From: an uncultured Lachnospiraceae bacterium
GTDB lineage: Bacteria > Bacillota > Clostridia > Lachnospirales > Lachnospiraceae
Length of the DNA stretch: 64,000 bases
Direction of reading: 5' to 3'
Assembly: GCA_948470755.1 (NCBI GenBank)
Contig: CAOKPU010000004.1
Location: forward strand, 18,791-82,790
How positions within the stretch are numbered: position 1 is the first letter of the stretch; each line of letters begins with the position of its first letter. Below are positions 44,700 to 54,304 of the stretch, in pieces. The notes under the pieces are model-generated. The model saw only the letters and a list, made by a program, of their open reading frames with translations. It had not been told where the DNA came from and did no database searches. The translations under genes were made by a program, and so were the position numbers.

Positions 44700-46361
44700 G
44701 TGGTTAAGACGATCGACGCGAAGATGCTTTCTAAGATGTTCTTAGCTGGCGCAAAAAAATTGGAAGAAAAAAAGGAATGGATCAATGAGCTGAACGTATT
44801 TCCCGTTCCAGATGGGGATACCGGGACAAATATGACCTTAACCATTATGTCGGCGGCAAAAGAAGTGGCGGCTATGGAAAAACCGGATATGGCATTGCTG
44901 TGTAAAGCGATATCGTCCGGTTCCCTAAGAGGGGCCAGAGGGAATTCCGGGGTTATTCTATCCCAGCTTTTCCGTGGTTTTACAAAAGGGGTAAGGGATT
45001 ATGAAAATCTGGATACAAAGATTCTTGCGGATGCTTTTGACAAGGCAGTGGAAACGGCCTACAAGGCGGTTATGAAGCCGAAAGAAGGCACGATCCTTAC
45101 AGTGGCAAAAGGCGGAGCCCAGAAAGCAAGGGAATTGGCCGACAACGGGGAAGAGGATTTGTCGGTTTATTTTGAAGCAATCATCCAATATGCGGACGAA
45201 GTGTTGGAGAAGACCCCGGAACTCCTTCCGGTGTTAAAGCAGGCGGGAGTAGTTGATTCCGGCGGGCAAGGGCTGATGCAGGTGTTAAAAGGCGCTTATG
45301 AAGCTTTCCTTGGGAAAGAAGTCGATTTTAAAGTTTCCGACCTTAAGGCGTCCCCTTCGGCATCATCCGTGAATATGGGAACGCAGGCGCAGGCTGATAT
45401 AAAATTTGGATACTGTACGGAATTTATCATTATGTTGAACAGGAACTTCAATATTAAACAAGAGATGGATTTCAAGGCTTATCTGGAATCCATTGGAGAT
45501 TCGATTGTCGTTGTTGCGGATGATGATGTGGTCAAGGTACATGTACATACCAATGACCCGGGTATGGCAATTCAAAAAGCTTTGAAATACGGTGCCCTTT
45601 CCAATATGAAGATTGATAATATGCGGCTGGAGCATCAGGAAAAACTGTTTAAGATGGCGGAAAAGCAGAAAAAGGAGGCTCAGCCTGAAGCGGCGCCGAA
45701 AAAGGAAGTCGGGTTTATCGCCGTTTCCGCAGGAGACGGAATCGAGGAGATCTTCAAAGGGCTTGGAGTAGATTATATTATTGAAGGCGGGCAGACGATG
45801 AACCCAAGCACGGCGGATATGTTAGATGCCTTGGAAAAAGTAAATGCGGACACCGTCTATATTCTTCCTAATAATAAGAATATTGTCCTTGCGGCGGAGC
45901 AGGCCGCCCATATGGCGGAGGATAAAAAGGTTGTAGTCATCCCTACAAAAACAGTGCCTCAGGGCATTACGGCAGTAATCAATTATGTGCCGGAGCTCAC
46001 GATTGAGGAGAATACGGATACGATGATAGAGGAAATCAAAACGGTCCGTACCGGACAGGTTACGTATGCGGTCAGGGATACGGTTATTGACGATAAGGAG
46101 ATCAAGCAAGGGGATTATATGGGGATTGGGGACAGCGGCATTTTGTCGAATGGGACTGATATGCTGGAAGTCGCATTCCGCATGATCGAGGATATGATGG
46201 ATGAGGAAAAAGAACTAATCAGCATCTATTATGGCAGCGAGGTTTCGGAAGAAACGGCGGATGAACTTAGGGAAAAGGTAGAGGCAAAATATCCGAAATG
46301 CGATGTGGAGCTGCAATATGGCGGGCAACCGATTTATTATTATATTGTTTCTGCGGAATAA
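44700..46361 (+). CDS. fakA: Fatty acid kinase catalytic subunit-like protein (DAK2/DegV fusion type)
   Basis: A 553-residue protein with the DAK2 kinase domain at the N-terminus: nucleotide-binding NVFPVPDGDTGTNMTLTI and SGSLRGARGNSGVILSQ (about 30-90). The C-terminal half (about 290-550) carries the DAK1-like domain. FakA phosphorylates fatty acids bound to a DegV-type carrier (FakB); a DegV-family gene lies further on at 48669-49529, making it a possible carrier. The start is GTG 44700, 9 bases after AAGGAGG. The operon asp23-fakA-recG is conserved in Firmicutes. Confidence 0.9.
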   Translation: MVKTIDAKMLSKMFLAGAKKLEEKKEWINELNVFPVPDGDTGTNMTLTIMSAAKEVAAMEKPDMALLCKAISSGSLRGARGNSGVILSQLFRGFTKGVRDYENLDTKILADAFDKAVETAYKAVMKPKEGTILTVAKGGAQKARELADNGEEDLSVYFEAIIQYADEVLEKTPELLPVLKQAGVVDSGGQGLMQVLKGAYEAFLGKEVDFKVSDLKASPSASSVNMGTQAQADIKFGYCTEFIIMLNRNFNIKQEMDFKAYLESIGDSIVVVADDDVVKVHVHTNDPGMAIQKALKYGALSNMKIDNMRLEHQEKLFKMAEKQKKEAQPEAAPKKEVGFIAVSAGDGIEEIFKGLGVDYIIEGGQTMNPSTADMLDALEKVNADTVYILPNNKNIVLAAEQAAHMAEDKKVVVIPTKTVPQGITAVINYVPELTIEENTDTMIEEIKTVRTGQVTYAVRDTVIDDKEIKQGDYMGIGDSGILSNGTDMLEVAFRMIEDMMDEEKELISIYYGSEVSEETADELREKVEAKYPKCDVELQYGGQPIYYYIVSAE

Positions 46362-46413
46362 CGGGATTTTTACCGGAAATGGATATGGTTTATGAATTTT
46401 GAAAGGATATAAG

Positions 46414-46438
46414 AAGGGCGGGATTCCGTCCTTTTTAT
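46414..46438 (+). terminator. Terminator between fakA and recG
   Basis: AAGGGCGG (46414-46421) pairs with CCGTCCTT (46426-46433) around GATT, followed by TTTAT. It would reduce read-through into recG. Confidence 0.65.
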
Positions 46439-46522
46439 ATCATTAGATACGGGCGGCGGAAAGCTTTGTCCAAATATTTGACAGTGTATTGACCGAAGGA
46501 ATCTGGAAAGAGAGGGATGATA

Positions 46523-48580
46523 ATGGCGGGGGATGAGACGGATATTACGCAGTTAAAAGGAGTGGGCATAAAAACAGCCAAACTTTTTTATAAACTGAAT
46601 ATTAGGAACGTCGAAGATCTGTTGCACAATTACCCAAGAGATTACGAAATATTTTCCCCTCCTATTTCCATCAGGGAGGTCGTTCCGGGGGAGCTTTGTT
46701 CTGTGAGGGCATCTCTTGCGGGGAATATAACGTCAAAAAAGATACGCAACCTGACGGTGATAAATTTCATTGTCAAAGATGGGGCAGGAGAGATCTTTAT
46801 GACTTATTTCAATATGCCGTATGTAAAAAATATCCTCAAAAAAGGTTGTTTCTATATTTTCCGAGGCATAGTTCAAAGCAGGAACGGAAAATTATTGATG
46901 GAACAGGCAAAAATATACCGGCCGGAGGAATATTCCGGATTAGAGAGCGTATTGCAGCCGAAATATCCTTTGACGGCAGGATTGACCAACCATATGGTGG
47001 CCAAATCGGTAAAACAGGCTTTGGCTTTTTATCTTGCGGATCAAGATTATTTGCCGGAGTGGATCAGGAGAGAGCAGGGCCTGATACCTCTTTCCCAGGC
47101 AATAGGGCAGATCCATTTTCCACCGGATTATGAAAAAATGCTGGCAGCGAGAAAAAGACTGGCCTTTGATGAATTTTTTATTTTTTTGCTGGCATTGCGC
47201 AAAGGCAGGGAATACAGCAAGGATTTGGAAAATCGTTATCCTATGATGGAGACGGCCCAGGCCGGAAGGCTTTTAGAAGCGCTGCCTTATACGTTGACAA
47301 CGGCTCAGGCCAGGGTATGGGAAGAGATAAAGGAAGATTTGCTTAGCCGCAAGGTAATGAACCGTCTGGTGCAGGGGGATGTGGGATCCGGAAAAACAAT
47401 CCTGGCTTTTTTGGCTTTGCTTATGTGCGTATCCAATGGTTATCAGGGAGCCATGATGGCGCCTACTGAAGTGCTGGCTGTTCAGCATTTTGAATCATTG
47501 ACGGAATTAACCCGAAAATATGGACTTCCTTTTTGCCCGGCCCTTTTGACGGGATCCATGACGGCAAAAGAAAAAGGGGATATCTATGAAGTAATAAAAA
47601 GCGGTAAGGCGAACGTGATAATCGGCACTCATGCGCTGATACAGGAAAAAGCGGAATATCGGAATCTGGCATTGGTGGTGACGGATGAACAGCACCGGTT
47701 TGGCGTAAGGCAAAGGGAAAGGCTGGCCGGCAAAGGGGAAGGGGTGCATGTCCTGGTTATGAGCGCTACGCCGATTCCGAGAACCTTGGCATTGATCCTA
47801 TACGGAGATCTGGATATCTCCGTGGTAGATGAACTGCCGGCCAGCCGTCTTCCCATAAAAAATTGCGTAGTAGGAACAGAATACCGGGAAAAGGCATATC
47901 GTTTTATCGAAAAAGAAGTCCGGATGGGCCATCAGGTTTATGTTATTTGCCCCATGGTGGAAGAAGGGGAACTGGAAGGCGTAGAAAATGTGGTTTCCTA
48001 CGCGGAAAAACTAAAAGGCATTTTACCTGATGACATACAGACTGCCTGCCTGCATGGGAAAATGCGTCCGGCTGATAAAAACAGGCTGATGGAAGAATTT
48101 TCCGCCCATAACATTGATGTATTGGTTTCCACTACGGTAATCGAGGTAGGCATCAATGTACCAAATGCGACCGTTATGATGGTGGAAAATGCAGAAAGGT
48201 TCGGGCTGGCGCAGCTACATCAGTTAAGAGGGAGAGTTGGCCGTGGGGCCAGCCAGTCTTATTGCATTTTTATCAATGGTTCGGGGAAGAAAGAGAATTT
48301 TGACAGGCTGGATATTTTAAACCGCTCCAATGACGGGTTTTATATTGCCGGGGAGGATTTGAAAATGCGCGGCCCCGGCGATCTGTTCGGCATCCGGCAA
48401 AGCGGCCTGATGGATTTTAAGATCGGGGATATTTATCAGGATGCCGATCTATTGAAAAGAGCAGGGAAATATGCCGATAGGATACTGGAAGAAGATGGGG
48501 ATTTGATTAGGCCGGAAAACGAAATGCTTGGAAAGCATATGGACAATGTATTGAATGCAGTTGACTTCCGGACAATCTGA
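46523..48580 (+). CDS. recG: ATP-dependent DNA helicase RecG
   Basis: A 685-residue helicase that reverses stalled replication forks and processes branched DNA. The N-terminal wedge domain (about 1-200) includes an OB-fold that binds the fork. The motor has Walker A GDVGSGKT, the DEQH box, SATPIPRTL and the C-terminal helicase motifs (IEVGINVPNATVM, QLRGRVGRG). The start is ATG 46523, 6 bases behind GAGAGGG; ATG 46517 is too close to that site. Length is normal for the family. Confidence 0.96.
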   Translation: MAGDETDITQLKGVGIKTAKLFYKLNIRNVEDLLHNYPRDYEIFSPPISIREVVPGELCSVRASLAGNITSKKIRNLTVINFIVKDGAGEIFMTYFNMPYVKNILKKGCFYIFRGIVQSRNGKLLMEQAKIYRPEEYSGLESVLQPKYPLTAGLTNHMVAKSVKQALAFYLADQDYLPEWIRREQGLIPLSQAIGQIHFPPDYEKMLAARKRLAFDEFFIFLLALRKGREYSKDLENRYPMMETAQAGRLLEALPYTLTTAQARVWEEIKEDLLSRKVMNRLVQGDVGSGKTILAFLALLMCVSNGYQGAMMAPTEVLAVQHFESLTELTRKYGLPFCPALLTGSMTAKEKGDIYEVIKSGKANVIIGTHALIQEKAEYRNLALVVTDEQHRFGVRQRERLAGKGEGVHVLVMSATPIPRTLALILYGDLDISVVDELPASRLPIKNCVVGTEYREKAYRFIEKEVRMGHQVYVICPMVEEGELEGVENVVSYAEKLKGILPDDIQTACLHGKMRPADKNRLMEEFSAHNIDVLVSTTVIEVGINVPNATVMMVENAERFGLAQLHQLRGRVGRGASQSYCIFINGSGKKENFDRLDILNRSNDGFYIAGEDLKMRGPGDLFGIRQSGLMDFKIGDIYQDADLLKRAGKYADRILEEDGDLIRPENEMLGKHMDNVLNAVDFRTI

Positions 48581-48668
48581 CGGTAAGATATAGTATGGCC
48601 TGTTGGATTTTACAGCAGGAGAAGCGAGCTGAAAGGAGAAGCGCTGCCAGACAGCGCGGTGTAAAAGA

Positions 48669-49529
48669 GTGGCAAAGATTGGAATTATAACAGACAGCAA
48701 TAGCGGGATTACGCAAAAACAGGCAAAGGAACTGGGGATTTATGTACTGCCCATGCCTTTTATGGTAAATGAAGAGACTTATTATGAGGATATAAGCTTA
48801 TCGCAGGAGGAATTCTATGAAAGGCTGGCGAATGGGGATGACGTAGTGACCAGCCAGCCGTCTCCGGAATCGGTGATGAACCTTTGGGACAGCGTATTGG
48901 GGGAATGCGATGAGATTGTGCATATACCTATGAGCAGCGGTTTGTCCGGTTCCTGCCAGAGCGCGATGATGCTTGCCCAGGATTATGACGGCAGGGTACA
49001 GGTCGTGAACAACCAAAGGATATCCGTGACGCAAAGGCAATCGGCCCTGGATGCCCTCAAACTTGTGAAAGAAGGTAAGAGCGCGGAAGAAATTAAGTTG
49101 TTCCTGGAAGAAGATAAATTCAATTCCAGTATCTATATTATGCTGGATACTCTTTATTATTTGAAAAAAGGCGGAAGGATCACCCCTGCCGCTGCCGCCC
49201 TTGGTACGTTGCTGCGCCTGAAACCGGTATTGCAGATCCAAGGGGATAAATTGGATGCTTTTGCCAAGGCGAGGACGAGCAGCCAGGGCAAGACTATTAT
49301 GATCAATGCCATAAAGAACGATATGATAAACCGTTTTGGCGGTGTGGATAAAGATAAAATATGGCTTCAGATTGCCCACAGTCATAATGCGGAAGCGGCA
49401 GGGGCTTTAAAAGAAGAGCTTTCGGAAATCTTCCCTGGTTTTGACATCCATACCGATCCTCTTTCTTTAAGCATTGCATGCCACATCGGCCCCGGGTCGC
49501 TGGCAATTGCCTGCTGTAAGAAGATATAG
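48669..49529 (+). CDS. DegV family protein (fatty-acid carrier FakB-like)
   Basis: A 286-residue DegV-fold protein with the N-terminal IGIITDSNSGIT, the mid motif PMSSGLSGSCQSA and the C-terminal HIGPGSLAI. DegV/FakB proteins bind one fatty acid and present it to FakA. Its location 2.3 kb after fakA (with recG between) supports such a pairing, but lipid binding is inferred. The start is GTG 48669; the ribosome site is weak. A strong terminator follows at 49645-49670. Confidence 0.88.
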   Translation: MAKIGIITDSNSGITQKQAKELGIYVLPMPFMVNEETYYEDISLSQEEFYERLANGDDVVTSQPSPESVMNLWDSVLGECDEIVHIPMSSGLSGSCQSAMMLAQDYDGRVQVVNNQRISVTQRQSALDALKLVKEGKSAEEIKLFLEEDKFNSSIYIMLDTLYYLKKGGRITPAAAALGTLLRLKPVLQIQGDKLDAFAKARTSSQGKTIMINAIKNDMINRFGGVDKDKIWLQIAHSHNAEAAGALKEELSEIFPGFDIHTDPLSLSIACHIGPGSLAIACCKKI

Positions 49530-49644
49530 AGGGTATGATTTTGATATGTTTTATCCGATCCAGGCTTACGGCGCTGAAAAGCGGCGGAGGGTATTGATAT
49601 TCTTGGCATTTGAAGGATGTTTTTTTATATATGGGCCCGGCATG

Positions 49645-49670
49645 AGTGTGCGTCAAGACGCACACTTTTT
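49645..49670 (+). terminator. Terminator after the degV gene
   Basis: A perfect 10-bp stem (AGTGTGCGTC with GACGCACACT) with loop AA, followed by TTTT. The right half with its T-run is repeated at 33239-33253, where the left arm is missing. Confidence 0.8.
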
Positions 49671-49693
49671 CACCTTATAGGATATTCCGTCGT

Positions 49694-49846
49694 CAGATGG
49701 CACAAAAGATTTGTGCGCACTCTGTTGCACGGGACATTCCGATGAGCCTCGGAAAGCAAAAATCGTGTTCAGCAGAGGCTTCCACGATTTTAGAGTCTCC
49801 TCTCCATCGTGCAAAAGCCGTTTGCACAAATCTAGTGTGCCATCTG
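49694..49846. repeat. MITE-like intergenic repeat copy B with 23-bp inverted ends
   Basis: The gap 49530-50015 has no gene. Ends 49694-49716 and 49824-49846 are inverted repeats matching at 21 of 23 positions. The internal 49708-49803 matches 3992-4087 at about 90% identity. At 153 bases with inverted ends and no coding capacity, it resembles a miniature transposable element or a long-stem RNA element. The copy at 3992 lacks matching inverted ends. A target-site duplication was not identified. Confidence 0.65.
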
Positions 49847-49944
49847 CCAGACGGGGCCGCCGGATGGATCCTTGGATGCCCGAATCCTATGATGCAAAAA
49901 CCCTCCGGGAGGATGCGCACTGCGCGCAAGAGGGAAATGGCCGC

Positions 49945-49973
49945 TTTTCATCCTGTAAAATATATGCTATACT
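49945..49973 (+). promoter_or_regulatory. Promoter of the type IIA topoisomerase pair
   Basis: TTTTCA (49945-49950), 17-base spacer, TATACT (49968-49973), 42 bases before the start codon. The -35 box is weak. Confidence 0.4.
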
Positions 49974-50015
49974 ACAAAATGGATTTTTGGATAATTGCGG
50001 GAAAGGGTGGAAATT

Positions 50016-51938
50016 ATGGCAAAAACGGATGTATATGACGCCTCGAACATAACAGTTTTGGAAGGCTTGGAAGCGGTCAGGAAAAGACCGGGAATGTATA
50101 TCGGAAGCGTTTCTTATAAAGGCCTGAACCATTTGATATATGAAATCGTGGATAATGCGGTGGACGAGCATTTGGCTGGTTATTGCAGCAAAATAAAAGT
50201 TACTTTGGAAGCGGACGGTTCCGCCACGGTAGAAGATAACGGGCGGGGGATTCCGGTGGGGATGCATGAGAAAGGGGTCAGTGCGGAGCGTCTGGTTTTT
50301 ACCACGCTTCATGCCGGCGGAAAATTTGATAATTCGGCATATAAGACCAGCGGCGGGCTTCACGGAGTCGGTTCTTCCGTAGTGAATGCATTGTCTTCTT
50401 ATTTGACGGTGCAAGTGAAAAACGGGGGTTTGATTTATGAAGATCAATATGAAAGAGGGAATCCGGTCATTGAATTAAAAGACGGATTGCTGCCGGTGGT
50501 CGGGAAGACGAGGGAGACAGGGACGAAAGTTAATTTTCTTCCGGATGATACGATTTTTGACAGGACGAGGTTTAAGGAGGATGAGGTAAAAAGCCGCCTG
50601 CATGAAACGGCATATTTGAATCCGGCCCTTACGATCATTTATGACGATAAACGCAAGACGCCGGCTGAACATATCGAATTCCATGAGCCGGAAGGGATTG
50701 TGGGATTTATTAAAGACATGAATAAAGCAAAAGAAACCGTCCATGACGTGATTTACTATAAAGGGGAGAGCGAAGGTATTTCCGTGGAAGCGGCGTTTCA
50801 ATATGTCAATGAATTCCATGAAAATGTGCTTGGATTCTGCAACAATATTTATAATGCGGAAGGCGGGACGCATTTGACGGGTTTTAAAACGATGTTCACT
50901 AATGTAATCAATACTTATGCCAGAGAGTTGAACATTTTAAAAGAAAAAGATGTAAATTTTACCGGAGCGGATGTCCGTAACGGGATGACGGCCGTAGTGT
51001 CCATAAAGCATCCGGATCCCAGATTTGAGGGGCAGACCAAAACGAAGCTGGATAATCAGGATGCGGCAAAGGTAGTCGGCAAAGTGACGGGGGAAGAGAT
51101 CGTCCGTTATTTTGACCGTAATCTGGAAACTTTGAAAAGTGTGATCGGATGCGCCGAAAAGGCCGCGAAAATCCGGAAGACGGAAGAAAAGGCGAAGACA
51201 AATATGCTGACAAAGCAGAAATTCTCTTTTGATTCCAATGGGAAGCTGGCGAACTGCGAGGTAAAAGATGCTTCCCGGTGCGAAATTTTTATTGTAGAGG
51301 GGGACTCCGCGGGAGGAAGCGCCAAAACGGCGAGGGACCGTTCGTTTCAGGCGATCCTGCCGATCCGTGGGAAAATCCTGAATGTAGAAAAGGCAAGCAT
51401 TGACAAGGTTCTTGCAAATGCGGAGATTAAAACGATGATCAATGCCTTCGGCTGCGGTTTTTCCGAAGGGTATGGCAATGATTTTGATATTTCCAAACTG
51501 CGCTATGATAAGATTATTATTATGGCGGATGCGGATGTGGACGGGGCGCATATATCCACTCTGCTTTTGACTTTGTTTTACCGTTTTATGCCGGAGCTTA
51601 TTTATGAGGGCCATGTCTATATCGCGATGCCGCCTCTATATAAGGCGATGCCGGCAAAAGGGGAGGAAGAGTATTTATATGACGACAAGGCTTTGGAAAG
51701 ATACAGGAAACGGCATAAAGGGCCTTTTACATTGCAGCGTTATAAAGGGCTTGGAGAGATGGATGCCGGACAACTATGGGAAACCACGCTGAACCCGGAA
51801 ACAAGGCTTTTAAAGCTGGTGGAAATCGAAGACGCGCGTATGGCTTCAGAAGTGACGGAAATGCTGATGGGGACGGAAGTGCCGCCGAGGAAAGCATTTA
51901 TTTATGAACACGCGGCGGATGCGGAACTGGATATATAA
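50016..51938 (+). CDS. parE: Type IIA DNA topoisomerase, B subunit (ParE- or GyrB-like)
   Basis: The 640-residue ATPase subunit. It has the GHKL ATPase motifs (IVDNAVDEHLAG, DNGRGIP, GGLHGVGSSVVNALS), a transducer, and the Toprim domain with EGDSAGGSAK and DADVDGAHI. The start is ATG 50016, in line with the usual N-terminus; an upstream GTG-like extension is excluded by the ribosome site AGGGTGG. The pairing with a ParC-like A subunit lacking a gyrase-type GyrA box, and the absence of dnaA/recF nearby, favours topoisomerase IV or a second gyrase-like pair. The gyrB label is a possible alternative. It unlinks daughter chromosomes or relaxes supercoils with ATP. Confidence 0.8.
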   Translation: MAKTDVYDASNITVLEGLEAVRKRPGMYIGSVSYKGLNHLIYEIVDNAVDEHLAGYCSKIKVTLEADGSATVEDNGRGIPVGMHEKGVSAERLVFTTLHAGGKFDNSAYKTSGGLHGVGSSVVNALSSYLTVQVKNGGLIYEDQYERGNPVIELKDGLLPVVGKTRETGTKVNFLPDDTIFDRTRFKEDEVKSRLHETAYLNPALTIIYDDKRKTPAEHIEFHEPEGIVGFIKDMNKAKETVHDVIYYKGESEGISVEAAFQYVNEFHENVLGFCNNIYNAEGGTHLTGFKTMFTNVINTYARELNILKEKDVNFTGADVRNGMTAVVSIKHPDPRFEGQTKTKLDNQDAAKVVGKVTGEEIVRYFDRNLETLKSVIGCAEKAAKIRKTEEKAKTNMLTKQKFSFDSNGKLANCEVKDASRCEIFIVEGDSAGGSAKTARDRSFQAILPIRGKILNVEKASIDKVLANAEIKTMINAFGCGFSEGYGNDFDISKLRYDKIIIMADADVDGAHISTLLLTLFYRFMPELIYEGHVYIAMPPLYKAMPAKGEEEYLYDDKALERYRKRHKGPFTLQRYKGLGEMDAGQLWETTLNPETRLLKLVEIEDARMASEVTEMLMGTEVPPRKAFIYEHAADAELDI

Positions 51939-51963
51939 GCAAAGCAGGGAGGAATGAACTGCC

Positions 51964-54204
51964 ATGGATGACAGCAGGATTATCAAAACAGAATATTCGG
52001 AAGTGATGCAGAAGTCTTATATCGACTATGCGATGAGCGTGATCATTGCGAGAGCCCTTCCGGATGCAAGAGATGGGCTAAAGCCAGTGCAGCGGAGGAC
52101 ATTATATGATATGCATGAATTAGGGATCCGGCATGACAAGCCTTATCGGAAAAGCGCCCGTATCATAGGGGATACTATGGGTAAATACCACCCCCATGGG
52201 GATAGTTCTATTTATGAAGCCTTGGTGGTAATGACGCAGGAATTTAAAAAAGGGATGCCCCTTGTGGACGGGCATGGGAATTTCGGGAATATTGAGGGCG
52301 ATGGAGCGGCCGCTATGCGATATACGGAAGCCCGGCTGCAGAAAGTAACCCAGGAAGCTTTTTTGGCGGATCTGGATAAGAATGTGGTGGACTTTGTCCC
52401 CAATTTTGATGAAACGGAAAAGGAACCGTCTGTGCTTCCTGTAAAAATCCCCAATTTGTTGGTCAACGGGTCGGAAGGGATCGCAGTGGGCATGGCTACC
52501 AGCATCCCTCCCCATAATCTTGCGGAAGTGATTGATGCGGCGAAGGCTTATATGAATAACCCGGATATTACGACAAAAGAACTGATGCGGTATATAAAAG
52601 GGCCGGATTTCCCTACCGGAGGCATCGTTATTAATAAGGATGAATTACTTTCCATTTATGAAACCGGGACAGGGAAGATAAAAGTCCGGGGGAAAGTGGA
52701 AACGGAGAAGGTAAAGGGGGGGAAAACGAATCTGGTCATTACGCAGATCCCATACCCGATGATTGGGGCCAATATCGGAAAATTCCTGTCCGATGTGGCG
52801 AATCTTGCAGAGACAAAGAAAACGCAGGATATTGTGGACATTTCCAACCAGTCTTCCAAAGAAGGCATCCGTATTGTGATCGAATTGAAAAAAGATGCGG
52901 ATGTCCATAATTTTGTAAATATGCTTTATAAAAAAACCCGTTTAGAAGATACTTTCGGCGTCAATATGCTGGCAATCTCCGACGGAAGGCCGGAAACCAT
53001 GGGGTTAAAGCAGATTATTAAGGCAAATGTCGATTTTCAGTTTGAAGTGGCGGGAAGAAAGTATAAGACGCTTTTGGAAAAAGAGCTGGAGCGTAAAGAA
53101 GTGCAGGAAGGGCTGATTAAAGCCTGCAATGTGATCGACTTGATTATAGAGATATTGCGTGGAAGCAAAGATAGGGCTATGGTAAAGGCCTGCCTGGTAG
53201 AGGGGAAAACGGGCCCGGTCAAGTTCAAGTCCAAAGAATCCGAAATCATGGCTGCCCAGCTTAGATTCACGGAAAAGCAGGCGAACGCCATATTGGATAT
53301 GCGTTTATATAAGCTGATCGGGCTGGAACTGGAAGCCTTGATAAAAGAACATGAAGAGACGATGGCGAATATTTACCGTTATGAAGATATCTTAGAGCGA
53401 AGGGATTCCATGGCCATGGTGATTATGAATGAACTGGAAGCCATTAAAAAGGAATATGGGAAGCCGAGAAGAACGGTGATTGAGAACGGGGAAGAGGCTG
53501 TCTATGAAGAAAAGAAAATCGAAGAAATGGATGTGATGTGCCTTATTGACCGGTTCGGTTATGTAAAAACTGTGGATATGCCCACGTATGAAAGAAATAA
53601 AGAAGCGGCGGAATCGGAAAATAAATATCTTTTTTCCTGTAAAAATACAGGGCGTATTTGTGTATTTACCAATACGGGCCAGCTACATACTATTAAAGTG
53701 CAGGATCTTCCTTTTGGGAAATTCCGCGATAAAGGCATCCCTCTTGATAATGTGAGCAACTATAGCGCGGAAAAGGAACAAATCGTATTGGCGGCCGGCC
53801 AATCCCAGTTAAATATGTACCGGGTGATCTTTGGCACGAAACTGTCTATGTTAAAGATCGTGGACGGCGGGGAGTTTGATGTGTCCAAACGCACTGTAGC
53901 CGCTACCAAGCTTCAGGATGGGGATGAAGTGGTTTCCGTAGCAATCTGGAAGGAACAGGCCAATATTATTTTACAGACGGCGGGAGGTTATTTTCTCCGC
54001 TTCCCGATCGAAGAAATCCCTGAAAAGAAAAAAGGCGCCGTAGGGGTACGGGGAATGAAGCTTGGGAATAAGGATTATGTTGAGAATATTTATTATACAC
54101 AAAATACAGTGGAACAATTGATTGAATTTAAAGGAAAAAAAATTGACTTGTCTAAGATGAAAGCCGGAAAAAGGGATTCTAAAGGGATAAAGCCGCGAGG
54201 GTAA
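51964..54204 (+). CDS. parC: Type IIA DNA topoisomerase, A subunit (ParC- or GyrA-like)
   Basis: A 746-residue cleavage subunit, shorter than typical GyrA. The breakage-reunion domain has the catalytic Tyr region AMRYTEARL and the quinolone-interacting helix HPHGDSSIYEALV (Ser at the position of E. coli GyrA Ser83, Glu where GyrA has Asp87). The C-terminal beta-pinwheel (about 500-745) has no clear GyrA box; the nearest stretch is EKKKGAVGVRGMKL. This suggests ParC activity (decatenation). It starts 26 bases after the B subunit, behind GGGAGG. The assignment as parC is inference. Confidence 0.8.
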   Translation: MDDSRIIKTEYSEVMQKSYIDYAMSVIIARALPDARDGLKPVQRRTLYDMHELGIRHDKPYRKSARIIGDTMGKYHPHGDSSIYEALVVMTQEFKKGMPLVDGHGNFGNIEGDGAAAMRYTEARLQKVTQEAFLADLDKNVVDFVPNFDETEKEPSVLPVKIPNLLVNGSEGIAVGMATSIPPHNLAEVIDAAKAYMNNPDITTKELMRYIKGPDFPTGGIVINKDELLSIYETGTGKIKVRGKVETEKVKGGKTNLVITQIPYPMIGANIGKFLSDVANLAETKKTQDIVDISNQSSKEGIRIVIELKKDADVHNFVNMLYKKTRLEDTFGVNMLAISDGRPETMGLKQIIKANVDFQFEVAGRKYKTLLEKELERKEVQEGLIKACNVIDLIIEILRGSKDRAMVKACLVEGKTGPVKFKSKESEIMAAQLRFTEKQANAILDMRLYKLIGLELEALIKEHEETMANIYRYEDILERRDSMAMVIMNELEAIKKEYGKPRRTVIENGEEAVYEEKKIEEMDVMCLIDRFGYVKTVDMPTYERNKEAAESENKYLFSCKNTGRICVFTNTGQLHTIKVQDLPFGKFRDKGIPLDNVSNYSAEKEQIVLAAGQSQLNMYRVIFGTKLSMLKIVDGGEFDVSKRTVAATKLQDGDEVVSVAIWKEQANIILQTAGGYFLRFPIEEIPEKKKGAVGVRGMKLGNKDYVENIYYTQNTVEQLIEFKGKKIDLSKMKAGKRDSKGIKPRG

Positions 54205-54229
54205 AATGGATGGATTTGACAAAAAAAGA

Positions 54230-54258
54230 TTGACCCGAAACGGAGAAACGATTATGAT
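54230..54258 (+). promoter_or_regulatory. Promoter of rsmD-coaD
   Basis: TTGACC (54230-54235), 17-base spacer, TATGAT (54253-54258). Confidence 0.55.
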
Positions 54259-54304
54259 GATAGAAAGAACGAAAAAATAATGCTGAAAGGTCAGAAGATT
54301 GTAT

